DNA of 64,000 bases from Woeseia sp. (GTDB lineage Bacteria; Pseudomonadota; Gammaproteobacteria; Steroidobacterales; Woeseiaceae): the NCBI GenBank assembly GCA_021773015.1, contig JAJFKW010000004.1, positions 124,001-188,000 of the forward strand, in the 5' to 3' direction. Position 1 is the first letter of the stretch. Each line of letters opens with the position of its first letter. This document shows, one piece after another, positions 53,483 to 62,186 of the stretch. The notes under the pieces are model-generated. The model had not been told where the DNA came from, did not search any database, and saw nothing but the letters and a program-made list of their open reading frames with translations. A program made the position numbers and the translations under genes.

Positions 53483-53740
53483 GCTTGTGAAAAGCATAGC
53501 GGCGACAAACAGTTGCAAAATCCAGATTCTCATCCGTGAAGGATACACAGAGTTCTGCCACTGAGGCAAAACCGTGTCTCAGTTCCCTCCCAATGACCGG
53601 TCGCCTGATATTGATCTGACGGTTGCCGAATGGTCCGAAATATGTCGTCTCTTGAGTGGCGCACGCTGAAGGATTAATGAGCCGATGCGCTACCCCGCTT
53701 GTCGGCTTGCTAGCTCACCTCGGTGCGAATTCTGCCATAC

Positions 53741-55735
53741 TTACTTCTTGATCCAACGCGACAACCAGTTGATGTAGCGTTCGTATAGATCCTTGTTATA
53801 GGACGGTACGGTAAAGCCGTGGCCTTGATCAGGGTACACGACCAGCTCTGTTGGCACGCCCTGCCGCTTCAACGCGATGTACAGCTGTTCCGAATTGTGA
53901 ATCGGCACATTCCAGTCATCTTCGCCGCCAACAATTAAGGTCGGAGTTTTGACTTTGTCCAATTTGAAGAACGGTGAGATGCGATTCCACTTCTCACGAT
54001 TTTCCTCCAGCCACGGTAAGCCCAATTCCTCTTCCCACCAACGTTGATACTGATCGTGACCATAGTTGGCCATATAGAGTGTCGCACTGGCACCGGTGAT
54101 TGCAGCTTTGAATCGGTCCGTCTTTGTAATGACGTGATTCGTCATCATGCCGCCATACGACCAACCCAGGACACCCGTCTTGTCAGGATGCACCCAGCCT
54201 TCCGCTATCGCATGATCCACTGATGCAACGACGTCTTCGTAATCAATGCCCCCCCAGTCCTGGTAAATAGCCTGCACGAATTCCTGACCGTAGCCGGTTG
54301 AGCCGCGCGGATTTGGCATGACAACAATGTAGCCTTGCGCAGCCAGCAATTGCGCTTCGAAATCGAATCGATAGTCATATTGCGCCTGCGGCCCGCCGTG
54401 AATATTAAGCAGGCCCGGGTAACGTCTGCCCTTCTTGTGGTTAGGAGGAAACGTGATGAAACTTTCAAGGTCAGTACCGTCGCCACTCTTGAATGTGAAT
54501 TTCTCAACATCACCGAGTTCGACGCCTTCGAGTACCGGCTGGTTAACGAAAGACAATTGTTCTATTTCGCTGCCGACGACTCTGAATATTTCCTCCGGCA
54601 AATGCGATCGTGTAATCAGTGCGTAGATATCGTTGTTTGCAGCGGCCGCATATTCGACGACGGTATCGCGCCCGGACAGCAACTTCGATACATCCCGTGA
54701 TTCGACATCGACGCCTACCAGCTGTTGTTCGCCGCGATGTTCTGCAATTACCAAAATTGTTTTACCATCATGTGTAAATCGTGGCTCGGATACCTGCACT
54801 TCCTTGAGTCCTGGAATCACGGTCGCTTCACCGGATGCGAGATTCAAGACGGTTAGCTGCGTTAGCGCATAGATTGGCGGTACATTGGCGTCGGTAGATG
54901 TATACACAATGGAGCTGCCATCTGGGCTCCACGCCGGGCTATCGTCGGCGACGTCGTTCTCAGTGAGACGGCGTGGCTCGGCGTTCTCGTCATTGACATC
55001 GATACGCCACAGATCGGTATTGCGATTGCGGTCGGCATCATCAGTGCGATTGCTGACAAAGACTATTTGTTTGCCATCAGGCGACCAGGCTGCGGATTCA
55101 TCGTCGAAGTCTCCGCTTGTTATTTGGCGGACCTTTCGTGTTTCAAGATCGACGATGTGAATATGCGAGCGGTGCCGGTCGAGATATCCAACGTAGTCTT
55201 CCTTGAACTGCAGCCTGTCGATAACCCAGGGCCGCGGGTTCGGTAGCTCCTCCTTGTCGAGGTCAGCAGGTGAAGGATCTTCTGCAATCAACAACAAACT
55301 TGTGCTGTCCGGAGACCAGGAAAACTTATCTACACCCTGCGGCATTTCGGTCAACGCCAGCGCGTCTCCGCCGCGACGATCAAGCAACCAGACCTGATCG
55401 GTTTCGTCTTTACGATCCGAAAGCACCGCCAAATAGCGACCGTCAGGGCTCCATAGTGGGCTGCTTGCTGCGCTTTCGATGGACGTCATTTGCACGGGCT
55501 CGCCGCCGCTGCTGGGTATCATCCATACCACGCTTTTTTGATCATCCTTTTCCAAATCGTTCGTTGTCAGCGTGTAGGCAATCATCCCGCCCTCGGGGCT
55601 AAGCGCAATTTCGGAAATATCCTTGAGCGCCAAATAGCGATCTACGTCGAATTTGTCGGCAGCGTCGGTTTTTGAAAGCAACGAAAGCAGGGAAAAAATA
55701 CTCAAAAGCAAAATCCTTGAAACATGATGTGCCAC
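53741..55735 (-). CDS. S9-family prolyl oligopeptidase/acylaminoacyl peptidase
   Basis: An exported serine peptidase of about 664 residues. A signal peptide (ending TDA-A) is followed by a seven-bladed TolB-like propeller with W-SPDG motifs. An alpha/beta-hydrolase domain follows with the nucleophile in GWSYGGMM, the acid in GGEDDWNVP and the His in DQGHGF; NIHGGPQAQYDY supplies the oxyanion region. It should release dipeptides or acylated residues from peptides. The GTG at 55735 overlaps the epimerase stop (TAGTG), so it is the third gene of the DgcN-DgcA-peptidase operon; TTG 55741 is an alternative start. Confidence 0.92.
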   Translation of the reverse strand: MAHHVSRILLLSIFSLLSLLSKTDAADKFDVDRYLALKDISEIALSPEGGMIAYTLTTNDLEKDDQKSVVWMIPSSGGEPVQMTSIESAASSPLWSPDGRYLAVLSDRKDETDQVWLLDRRGGDALALTEMPQGVDKFSWSPDSTSLLLIAEDPSPADLDKEELPNPRPWVIDRLQFKEDYVGYLDRHRSHIHIVDLETRKVRQITSGDFDDESAAWSPDGKQIVFVSNRTDDADRNRNTDLWRIDVNDENAEPRRLTENDVADDSPAWSPDGSSIVYTSTDANVPPIYALTQLTVLNLASGEATVIPGLKEVQVSEPRFTHDGKTILVIAEHRGEQQLVGVDVESRDVSKLLSGRDTVVEYAAAANNDIYALITRSHLPEEIFRVVGSEIEQLSFVNQPVLEGVELGDVEKFTFKSGDGTDLESFITFPPNHKKGRRYPGLLNIHGGPQAQYDYRFDFEAQLLAAQGYIVVMPNPRGSTGYGQEFVQAIYQDWGGIDYEDVVASVDHAIAEGWVHPDKTGVLGWSYGGMMTNHVITKTDRFKAAITGASATLYMANYGHDQYQRWWEEELGLPWLEENREKWNRISPFFKLDKVKTPTLIVGGEDDWNVPIHNSEQLYIALKRQGVPTELVVYPDQGHGFTVPSYNKDLYERYINWLSRWIKK

Positions 55736-56805
55736 TACCAATCCTCTATCCTAACGCCGATTCCAGGCGTCCGCGTTAAATGCATTAAGCCGTTTTGAAT
55801 TTCGAAGCCACCGCTGGCAGGATCGGCTGCGAGATCCATGTGTCCATCCAGATCGGCATAGCGCAATCCAGGCATTGATTGTGCAAGATGGACGCCCGCC
55901 GCAACTGATACGCGAGACTCGTCATTGCAGCCAAGCATCAGGCTCATGCCCGCAGCCTGAGCATGGTTGTGAATCTGCCAGGCAACAGTCGGACCACCGC
56001 ATTTCATGAGCTTTATATTGACGACATGTGCAGCACGCTTGTCTATTACTTCCATGCACTCGCGCCTGCCGCTCGCGACTTCATCGGCAACAATTGGGAC
56101 CGTACTTTCTGACGTCAATGTAACAGCGTCTGCAAGTTCCTTCATCGGCATTGGCTGCTCAAACATTTCAACGTCCAAGCCCGCCGTTTGCCGCAGCAGC
56201 TCGCGCGCGCCGTCCAAGTCGTAACCTTGATTTGCATCTACTCGAATAGTGCCATCGGGACCCAGCAATTCCCGAACCTTGCGGATGCGCTCGATGTCGA
56301 CCTGAAGATTTTCGCCGATCTTTATTTTTAAAACGCGATAACCTCTAGCTAGCCAAGCTTCAGATTCCGCCAGCGTTTGTTCAACGCTACAAATGCCGAT
56401 AGTCACAGACGTTGGGACAGGCATTCCCGCCCCACCCCATAACTCGAACAGCGCCTTACCCTGTTTTTTGCCAATAAGATCCCATAGCGCCATATCGATC
56501 GCGGCAATCGCCGCTGGGTTTTGTGGCGCAATGGATAGTGCCTGCTCCGACCATTCTGTCGGGTCGTTCTCTATGTCGATTGAGCGCGTCAGCTCCGCCA
56601 ATGGCCCTTTCAACGCAGCGGTGCAGCTCGCGTCATCTTCTCCGGTAATTTCCCCGGACGGCGATGCGCTGCCCAATCCCTGATAATTTCCGGAGGTCAG
56701 TCTTACCAAGTGATTTTGGCATGAGGTAATCGTCTTGCCGGTAATTCGATAGCCTTCCACCAACGGCAGGTCAACCGTACGAATTTCGTAACTGTCTATC
56801 TTCAC
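55735..56805 (-). CDS. dgcA: dipeptide epimerase / N-acetyl-D-Glu racemase, DgcA-like
   Basis: A 356-residue enolase-superfamily enzyme. Visible catalytic features are the acid/base Lys in LKIKIG, metal ligands in RVDANQGYD, the Glu in EQPM, the Asp in ADEV, the second acid/base Lys in NIKLMKCGG and a C-terminal YADLDGH, as in dipeptide epimerases. In Pseudoalteromonas-type D-glutamate catabolism the homologue DgcA racemises N-acetyl-D-glutamate and works with DgcN. Here the start (GTG) overlaps the DgcN-like stop, which favours that role; L-Ala-D/L-Glu epimerase remains possible. Confidence 0.8.
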   Translation of the reverse strand: MKIDSYEIRTVDLPLVEGYRITGKTITSCQNHLVRLTSGNYQGLGSASPSGEITGEDDASCTAALKGPLAELTRSIDIENDPTEWSEQALSIAPQNPAAIAAIDMALWDLIGKKQGKALFELWGGAGMPVPTSVTIGICSVEQTLAESEAWLARGYRVLKIKIGENLQVDIERIRKVRELLGPDGTIRVDANQGYDLDGARELLRQTAGLDVEMFEQPMPMKELADAVTLTSESTVPIVADEVASGRRECMEVIDKRAAHVVNIKLMKCGGPTVAWQIHNHAQAAGMSLMLGCNDESRVSVAAGVHLAQSMPGLRYADLDGHMDLAADPASGGFEIQNGLMHLTRTPGIGVRIEDW

Positions 56806-57863
56806 GAGTCTGCGGAAGCCAAAGTTAGCGCTGCATCAACCAATTTTTGCGCACCTTCCGTCAGCGGATCGCAGCACGGAATTCCAAATCGATCCTCATG
56901 TGATGAGATCAGTTTGGGAATCTCCGCTTTATCGTAACCCTCTGCATTCAAACCTATTGCGATTACCTTTGAAGCAAACATCTGCTCAATCGTTTGAATA
57001 TGAACTTCCGGCGGCGCCAGCGGAAAGTCGGGATAGCCATCGTACGTCTTCCTTATCGGCGCATGCTGCAAGATGACTCCATGCGGCTTTGCCGAACCGA
57101 GAATCTCAAAACCGCCCGACCCACCCGGGTGCGTTAAACATGCTTGACCTTCTATTAGCATGAATTCCGGCGCGACTTCGCGATCGGCGGTAACGATTGC
57201 ATGCTCAAGCTCTCCGCCAACAAAATCGTTAATAATCGAGTCTAAGAGAATCCCGTAGCGCACCCCCTGCAACCACGATGTTTGTCCAGTGCCAATCAAC
57301 TCTGTTTTGTGGCCGGCACTATTCAGCGCATTGACAAGTATGGTTGCTGTGGTGCGCTTACCCAATGCGCAATCCGTTCCCAGCGTCGCAATTCTTGTGG
57401 CCCGCACGTCTGCAATAGCGCCGGTGAAAAAATGCAGCTCATTGCGCGGCGGCGTTTTGCGCACGTCACGAATCGTGGTGCCCGCGGAACTCGCGATGGC
57501 CGCCAACTCCGCATCTTCCGACAAGAATTGATGTAGCCCGCTATCGACATTCAGTCCCGCCTTTAGCGCGTCAACGACTTGCGGCCTAAGGTCGGCCGGC
57601 AATACCCCACCATCAGTTGCCAACCCGAAAACCAGGTGACTCGGCGGCGCGGCTGCATGGCCTATTCCCTCGGCAAGCGACGCGAAAATCGGAATGCCGT
57701 TTACCTTGCCATCCAATACTTCCCCAGCATCCTGCCCTGCTAGCGTTGAATCGATAACGCCAACGATACGATAGCGCTCTGTGTGACGTACTAGGCCGTG
57801 TGCAGTTTTGCCGTGACTATTGGCAAAAAGCCCTTCGCAGAGAACTAATGCATTGCCATCCAT
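56802..57863 (-). CDS. dgcN: DUF1611-family protein, DgcN-like
   Basis: A 353-residue DUF1611 protein. It has a Rossmann-like N-terminal part (RYRIVGVIDSTLAGQDAG) and a P-loop-like C-terminal part with TLGTDCALGKRTTATI, followed by LIGTGQTSWLQG and EGQACLTHPGGSGG. DgcN has been described as the D-glutamate N-acetyltransferase acting before DgcA. ATG 57863 has a GAGGGG ribosome site. It is the first clear gene of a tight minus-strand operon and diverges from a D-aminoacylase-like gene, so the whole locus looks dedicated to D-amino-acid or peptide turnover. Confidence 0.8.
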   Translation of the reverse strand: MDGNALVLCEGLFANSHGKTAHGLVRHTERYRIVGVIDSTLAGQDAGEVLDGKVNGIPIFASLAEGIGHAAAPPSHLVFGLATDGGVLPADLRPQVVDALKAGLNVDSGLHQFLSEDAELAAIASSAGTTIRDVRKTPPRNELHFFTGAIADVRATRIATLGTDCALGKRTTATILVNALNSAGHKTELIGTGQTSWLQGVRYGILLDSIINDFVGGELEHAIVTADREVAPEFMLIEGQACLTHPGGSGGFEILGSAKPHGVILQHAPIRKTYDGYPDFPLAPPEVHIQTIEQMFASKVIAIGLNAEGYDKAEIPKLISSHEDRFGIPCCDPLTEGAQKLVDAALTLASADS

Positions 57864-58009
57864 AGGTGCCCCTCAAATTCACCGGACACGAAGCTACCAC
57901 GCAACGTATGCGCCGTGCCATCGTGAAATACATGGCATGAAATCCGGCCCGCACGATAGTTGGCGATCAGACGCATAAGTCGCTGCTCCGGCAAAGCCGA
58001 AAGCGACAT
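57845..58009 (-). CDS. possible small leader gene before dgcN
   Basis: A frame with ATG at 58009 (54 codons: MSLSALPEQRLMRLIANYRAG, then HVFHDGTAHTLRGSFVSGEFE) ends inside dgcN with a 19-base overlap. The composition is protein-like and the overlap suggests translational coupling. The ribosome site is weak and I recognise no family. Upstream extension would run into the divergent D-aminoacylase start. Confidence 0.3.
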   Translation of the reverse strand: MSLSALPEQRLMRLIANYRAGRISCHVFHDGTAHTLRGSFVSGEFEGHLWMAMH

Positions 58010-58064
58010 CTCACAGATTTCCAGATACTCTTTGCCGTCGACTGCATGACGAGAAATAGAACCT

Positions 58065-59630
58065 GTGAAAACTCGAATTCTTATTGCTGCCCTCACTTTG
58101 GTAACGATCGCCGTTGCCATCGTCGGCTGTAATCCGCAAGCACCTACCACGGTGCTGATACACAATGCGACGGTTATCGACGGTACTGGTCGGGCGTCTT
58201 TCATCGGTGCGGTGCGTATCGACGGGGATAGAATCATCGAGGTCGGCGAATTAGGCGCTCGGCCCGGTGAGATGACCGTAGATGCGCAAGGTAAGGTGTT
58301 GGCACCAGGATTTATCGATAGTCACAGCCATCACGATTCCAACATGTCCGAACACCGCGATATGCTGGCGGTGGTCAGCCAAGGGGTCACAACGATCGTC
58401 CGCGGGGCTGATGGTGCTTCCGGTCTCGATGAAGAGTACGAGTTTCTACCACTCGCTGAATTTAATGCGCGCTTCACTACGCAGCCTGCGGCCGTGAATA
58501 TTGCCTCGTATTCCCCGCACGGCAGCATCCGGTACACCGCAATGGGCGATGACTATCGGCGCGCGGCGAATGACGCGGATATCTCCGCAATGAAAGTATT
58601 GTTGACTGACGATTTGCGCAACGGTGCGCTCGGTCTTTCAACTGGGCTTGAATACGAACCCGGTATTTACAGCGACACCGAAGAGGTCATCGCGTTGGCG
58701 CAGGTTGCATCTGCTTACGGTGGAAGGTATTCGAGTCATGTAAGAGACGAAGACGACCGCTTCGAGGAAGCGGTTGACGAGGTCATTCGTATTGGCAAAG
58801 AAGCGGCGATACCCGTGCACATTTCGCATATCAAGTTGGCCGACAAAAACTTCTGGGGAACAACTCGAGGCTTACTGAACAAACTCAACGTTGCACGCGA
58901 AAGCGGCATCGAAGTCAGCGCTGATATCTACCCCTATCTATATTGGAAAAGCGATCTTGCCGTGCTATTTCCAGATCGCGACTACACAAATCTCGATGCC
59001 GCACGATTCACGTTCGAACGCACGACGGATCCAGAAACGCTCATCCTCACCACTTTTCCACCGAATCCTAACTTTGCTGGTCTGTCGATTGCTGAAGTCG
59101 CGAAACTTTTGGAGACCGATGTACACCGCGCACTATTAGAGGTGTCGCAATTGTCTGACAAGTACCTACAGGAGAACGGCATCGCAGGCGATAGCATCGT
59201 CGCGAAAAGCATGAATGAGACTGACGTCGTCGAACTCATGCGCTGGAGATTTACCAACTTGTGCAGCGATGGCGAATTTGCCGGCGGACACCCGCGCGGT
59301 TTCGGGTCTTTCCCAAGATTCTTGAGTCGCTACGTCAGCGAAGAGACTGGTATCTCAATTGAATCGGCAGTCGAGAAGATGACCAGCCTTACAGCGACAA
59401 ATGTTGGCATCGAAATGCGCGGAAAAATACGCGCGGGGTATTATGCTGACCTCGTTTTGTTTGATCCTGCCGACGTTACCGATAATGCAACTTTCGAGAA
59501 CCCAACACTGATATCCAGCGGCATGGAAACTGTATGGGTTAACGGCGTTGTCGTATTTCGGAACGGCGAAACAACCGGGGAGTTTCCAGGGCGACTGCTA
59601 TCGCGGCGAGGATTTGCGGCGACTGAATAA
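58065..59630 (+). CDS. N-acyl-D-amino-acid deacylase-like lipoprotein
   Basis: A 521-residue amidohydrolase of the D-aminoacylase type. The N-terminus has a signal with lipobox-like AIVGC (Cys22). Zinc-site motifs are GFIDSHSHHD, the HISHIKLAD segment, and the SDGEFAGGHPRGFGSFPRFL stretch typical of D-aminoacylases (20 residues). It should remove acyl groups from N-acyl-D-amino acids, probably in the periplasm. The start is GTG 58065. Its divergence from dgcN-dgcA-peptidase fits a joint role. It ends five bases before the convergent MetF-like gene. Confidence 0.88.
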   Translation: MKTRILIAALTLVTIAVAIVGCNPQAPTTVLIHNATVIDGTGRASFIGAVRIDGDRIIEVGELGARPGEMTVDAQGKVLAPGFIDSHSHHDSNMSEHRDMLAVVSQGVTTIVRGADGASGLDEEYEFLPLAEFNARFTTQPAAVNIASYSPHGSIRYTAMGDDYRRAANDADISAMKVLLTDDLRNGALGLSTGLEYEPGIYSDTEEVIALAQVASAYGGRYSSHVRDEDDRFEEAVDEVIRIGKEAAIPVHISHIKLADKNFWGTTRGLLNKLNVARESGIEVSADIYPYLYWKSDLAVLFPDRDYTNLDAARFTFERTTDPETLILTTFPPNPNFAGLSIAEVAKLLETDVHRALLEVSQLSDKYLQENGIAGDSIVAKSMNETDVVELMRWRFTNLCSDGEFAGGHPRGFGSFPRFLSRYVSEETGISIESAVEKMTSLTATNVGIEMRGKIRAGYYADLVLFDPADVTDNATFENPTLISSGMETVWVNGVVVFRNGETTGEFPGRLLSRRGFAATE

Positions 59631-59635
59631 TTTCG

Positions 59636-60532
59636 CTAGGTCGCTATTCCTGCATCCCGGACGATATCTGGAATCACAGCAAGATCACCGCCTGCATAAA
59701 AATTAACGCCGGCAATTCCCGGTATCGCCGCGACCTCTCGCAGGAGCTCCGTACAAATGTGCACGCTCTCCTGCGCCGGATCGCTTGCGTGGCGCAGTCT
59801 GTTGATAACCGAAGCTGGGATAACGGACTGCCGGTGATTTTCTCGCAGCCAAATTGCCAAGTCAGCGGACGGTAGTATGGCCGTGCTAACGATAAGACTA
59901 AATCGCTGCAGCAATTTCTTGCCAACAAGAAATTCCACATAACGGCGAATCATTCCAGCGTCGAAGCATAACTGGGTAAACATGAATTGCGCGCCAGCAT
60001 CCAACTTGGCCAATAATTCCTCCGGATGCCAATCGCCTGTCGGCTCGTGGATCGTTGCCGACGTACCAATTAGAAAATTCTTTGCCGAACCAAGTTTCTC
60101 GTCATCATTAATGCGCTTTGTCGTTTCGATGAGCTCGCGCGTGTTTACGTCATTAACGGCTTTTGCCCGCGGCCAATAGCCCTCAGGCAGTTTTCCTGCT
60201 CGAACCAACATAACCGAATCCACGCCAAGCGCGCGCGCGCCAAAAAGATCACCGAGTAGCGCAATGCGATTCCGATTCCTACAACTTAGCTGCATGATTG
60301 GGGGAAATCCATGCTGACGAACAATGGCCGCAGCAGCAAGCGGGTTCATGTGTGGTTGGCCATACTGATTATCGGTAAATACAAACCCATCGACCGAATC
60401 ATTCAGCAACTGGACGTCCTCCAGCACCGTTTGCGCATTGCTTTCAGGCGTCAGTGGCAACTCAGCGGTCACGACGAAATCTTTCGTGCGTAACGCGTGT
60501 TTAAATAGATCACTGTTAGCGTCAATCGTCAT
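59636..60532 (-). CDS. MetF-like methylenetetrahydrofolate reductase-family protein
   Basis: A 298-residue TIM-barrel protein of the MTHFR family; E. coli MetF has 296 residues. VVTAELP matches the N-terminal Glu strand, and GVDSVMLVRAGKLPEG occupies the place of the LRGD-LPPG loop, where the flavin-proximal Asp of MetF appears to be missing. Sequence otherwise diverges from MetF (QLSCRNRNRIALLGD). It may reduce or transfer a folate one-carbon unit in a catabolic setting. The start overlaps the propeller gene by 11 bases, so the two are coupled. Confidence 0.75.
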   Translation of the reverse strand: MTIDANSDLFKHALRTKDFVVTAELPLTPESNAQTVLEDVQLLNDSVDGFVFTDNQYGQPHMNPLAAAAIVRQHGFPPIMQLSCRNRNRIALLGDLFGARALGVDSVMLVRAGKLPEGYWPRAKAVNDVNTRELIETTKRINDDEKLGSAKNFLIGTSATIHEPTGDWHPEELLAKLDAGAQFMFTQLCFDAGMIRRYVEFLVGKKLLQRFSLIVSTAILPSADLAIWLRENHRQSVIPASVINRLRHASDPAQESVHICTELLREVAAIPGIAGVNFYAGGDLAVIPDIVRDAGIAT

Positions 60533-61460
60533 ACGGCCAGATCTCTAAACCGTGTATTGCGTTGCGAATGTCCATGGAAATATTAACGGCGGCCAATCCC
60601 TTGCCGGCCTCATAATCATAAAGGCTGATCGTCGACGGTGACGATCCGCCGGCAATAAGTCGATCACCGGCCACACATAAGCCGCGGCCAAATCCCTGCC
60701 TGGCGATTTTCGAGTCGTCGATACCGGCGAAAGTGATCTCGTCTTCCGCGTATTGCCGAATCGGATACGCCCTCTCCGTGCCATTGCGGCCAACGAAACG
60801 TACCGCATTGTTTGCTGTATCGTTGAACAAGACGCCATCTTGAAATGGTCTGGCGTTATGCGTTCCTAGCGGCAAATTGCAAACTTCACTTACCTCCATC
60901 TTGCTATCGATATGCAACATCGCTGCCATGCGTAGGCCGGACAAATAGATGCCCGTATCATCGACAAACACGTTATTGATATGAAAATCGTTCGTCGGCG
61001 TTGGTCCGGTATCGTACTTCGGATCGAATGTCCGACCACTCCACTGACTTTGAAAGCGTACGAGCTGCAGCCCCCATGTGAAGAGTTTTTGGTCTAGATC
61101 GAAAGCCAAGATACTGTCAAATCCCGTGGATGTAATGAAAATCAGCCGGTCTTTGCGAACTATCTCGTGGCCGTGTTTCAAATACCGGTTTCGGTACGAT
61201 GCTTGAATTTCAAAACTGCGGTCGTAGCAAAAAAGCTCGTCACTGGCGGCGATGTAGATATCGTCGCCGTCAAATGCAATGCCACGCAAGCCCCGGTCCG
61301 CGCCGCGCCCCGCAAAATCAATTTTGTTAGAATTCCAATCGAATAGCTGCTCAGCGGTTTGGCGTTCGAAATCAACTGTAAATATGCCGCCATGACTCTC
61401 GCCCTGTTGACTCCCGCGCACGACTGACGTCGCAATTAGCTTTGGTAATTCGTTACTCAC
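60522..61460 (-). CDS. beta-propeller protein of unknown function
   Basis: A 312-residue protein with repeated blades (GIAFDGDDIYIAASDEL, NNVFVDDTGIYLSGLRM, GRGLCVAGDRLIAGGSS) and no signal peptide. It resembles DUF4915-like cytoplasmic propellers, but I cannot assign a family firmly. GTG 61460 has an AGG-type site. It overlaps the MetF-like gene start by 11 bases, so the pair is translationally coupled and probably works on the same substrate. Confidence 0.65.
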   Translation of the reverse strand: MSNELPKLIATSVVRGSQQGESHGGIFTVDFERQTAEQLFDWNSNKIDFAGRGADRGLRGIAFDGDDIYIAASDELFCYDRSFEIQASYRNRYLKHGHEIVRKDRLIFITSTGFDSILAFDLDQKLFTWGLQLVRFQSQWSGRTFDPKYDTGPTPTNDFHINNVFVDDTGIYLSGLRMAAMLHIDSKMEVSEVCNLPLGTHNARPFQDGVLFNDTANNAVRFVGRNGTERAYPIRQYAEDEITFAGIDDSKIARQGFGRGLCVAGDRLIAGGSSPSTISLYDYEAGKGLAAVNISMDIRNAIHGLEIWPYDD

Positions 61461-61563
61461 AACCTAACAAATGCTCTAAATGGGTTACGGTTGCAACAGC
61501 GCGCGGCGCGAAAATTTTTAAATGGCATCATCGATGATCAACTCAGAAAACGGAATTCGATAT

Positions 61564-61965
61564 TTACTCGTCAACGGCCTCGGGAAACTGCGGTAATTCG
61601 TCGAGAATGTTCACCCAGGGCGCTTTTGAGTCGACAAATTGATGATAGCCGTCCGGCAGCTCTGGATCGCCATCGATACATCCGAGTGCCAAGTATGCGA
61701 CGTCTGGCTCCTCCGCGCTGACCACCATTATCTGCGAACCGCAGGAAGCGCAAAAATAACGGCGGTTCTTTGCCGAAGAGTCATACACCCTCAGTGCACC
61801 GGGACCACTCTTCCATGTCATATCCGCGAGCACCACACCGGCAAACGAAACGTAGGGCGCACCGTGCAAACGGCGGCATTGCGAACAATGACAATGACTG
61901 AAGTCTGTCACCTGCCCTGCTGTTTCGTAACGAATCGCGCCACATTCACAGCCACCTTCAATCAC
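61564..61965 (-). CDS. GFA/CENP-V domain protein
   Basis: A 133-residue glutathione-dependent formaldehyde-activating (GFA) family protein. Zinc-binding cysteines lie in GGCECGAIRYE, HCHCSQCRR and FCASCGSQI, the usual pattern. GTG 61965 follows GAGG at seven bases and gives the normal family length; the longer frame to 62022 is less likely. Family members may bind S-hydroxymethylglutathione or other thiols. A link to the one-carbon MetF-like gene next door is tempting but unproven. Confidence 0.85.
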   Translation of the reverse strand: MIEGGCECGAIRYETAGQVTDFSHCHCSQCRRLHGAPYVSFAGVVLADMTWKSGPGALRVYDSSAKNRRYFCASCGSQIMVVSAEEPDVAYLALGCIDGDPELPDGYHQFVDSKAPWVNILDELPQFPEAVDE

Positions 61966-62186
61966 ATGATTGCCTCTACGGTTGGTTATCGGATCGGAAT
62001 GCGCATCATACCTAATGAGCATCGGAGTTTACGCAAATCGGATCGCTGTTGGCACCCCCGATAGAGGATCGATTAGCTCGCGCTACGCCATTCGTAAGCC
62101 ACTGTTAATCTGCCAATTATTTTCCTTGCCGGACTGTCAAAACAGGTTCACAATCGCGCCGATTCAGCCCTCAATTGAGCTACGCC

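Larger units (their letters stand above)
52554..53740. other. 1.2-kb gene-poor region
   Basis: This long gap holds hairpin repeat copy 3, the 114-bp repeat copy B, a nine-C run at 52856-52864 and two weak small open frames described separately. Otherwise I see nothing. It looks like accessory DNA decaying after a past insertion, which is inference. Confidence 0.5.
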
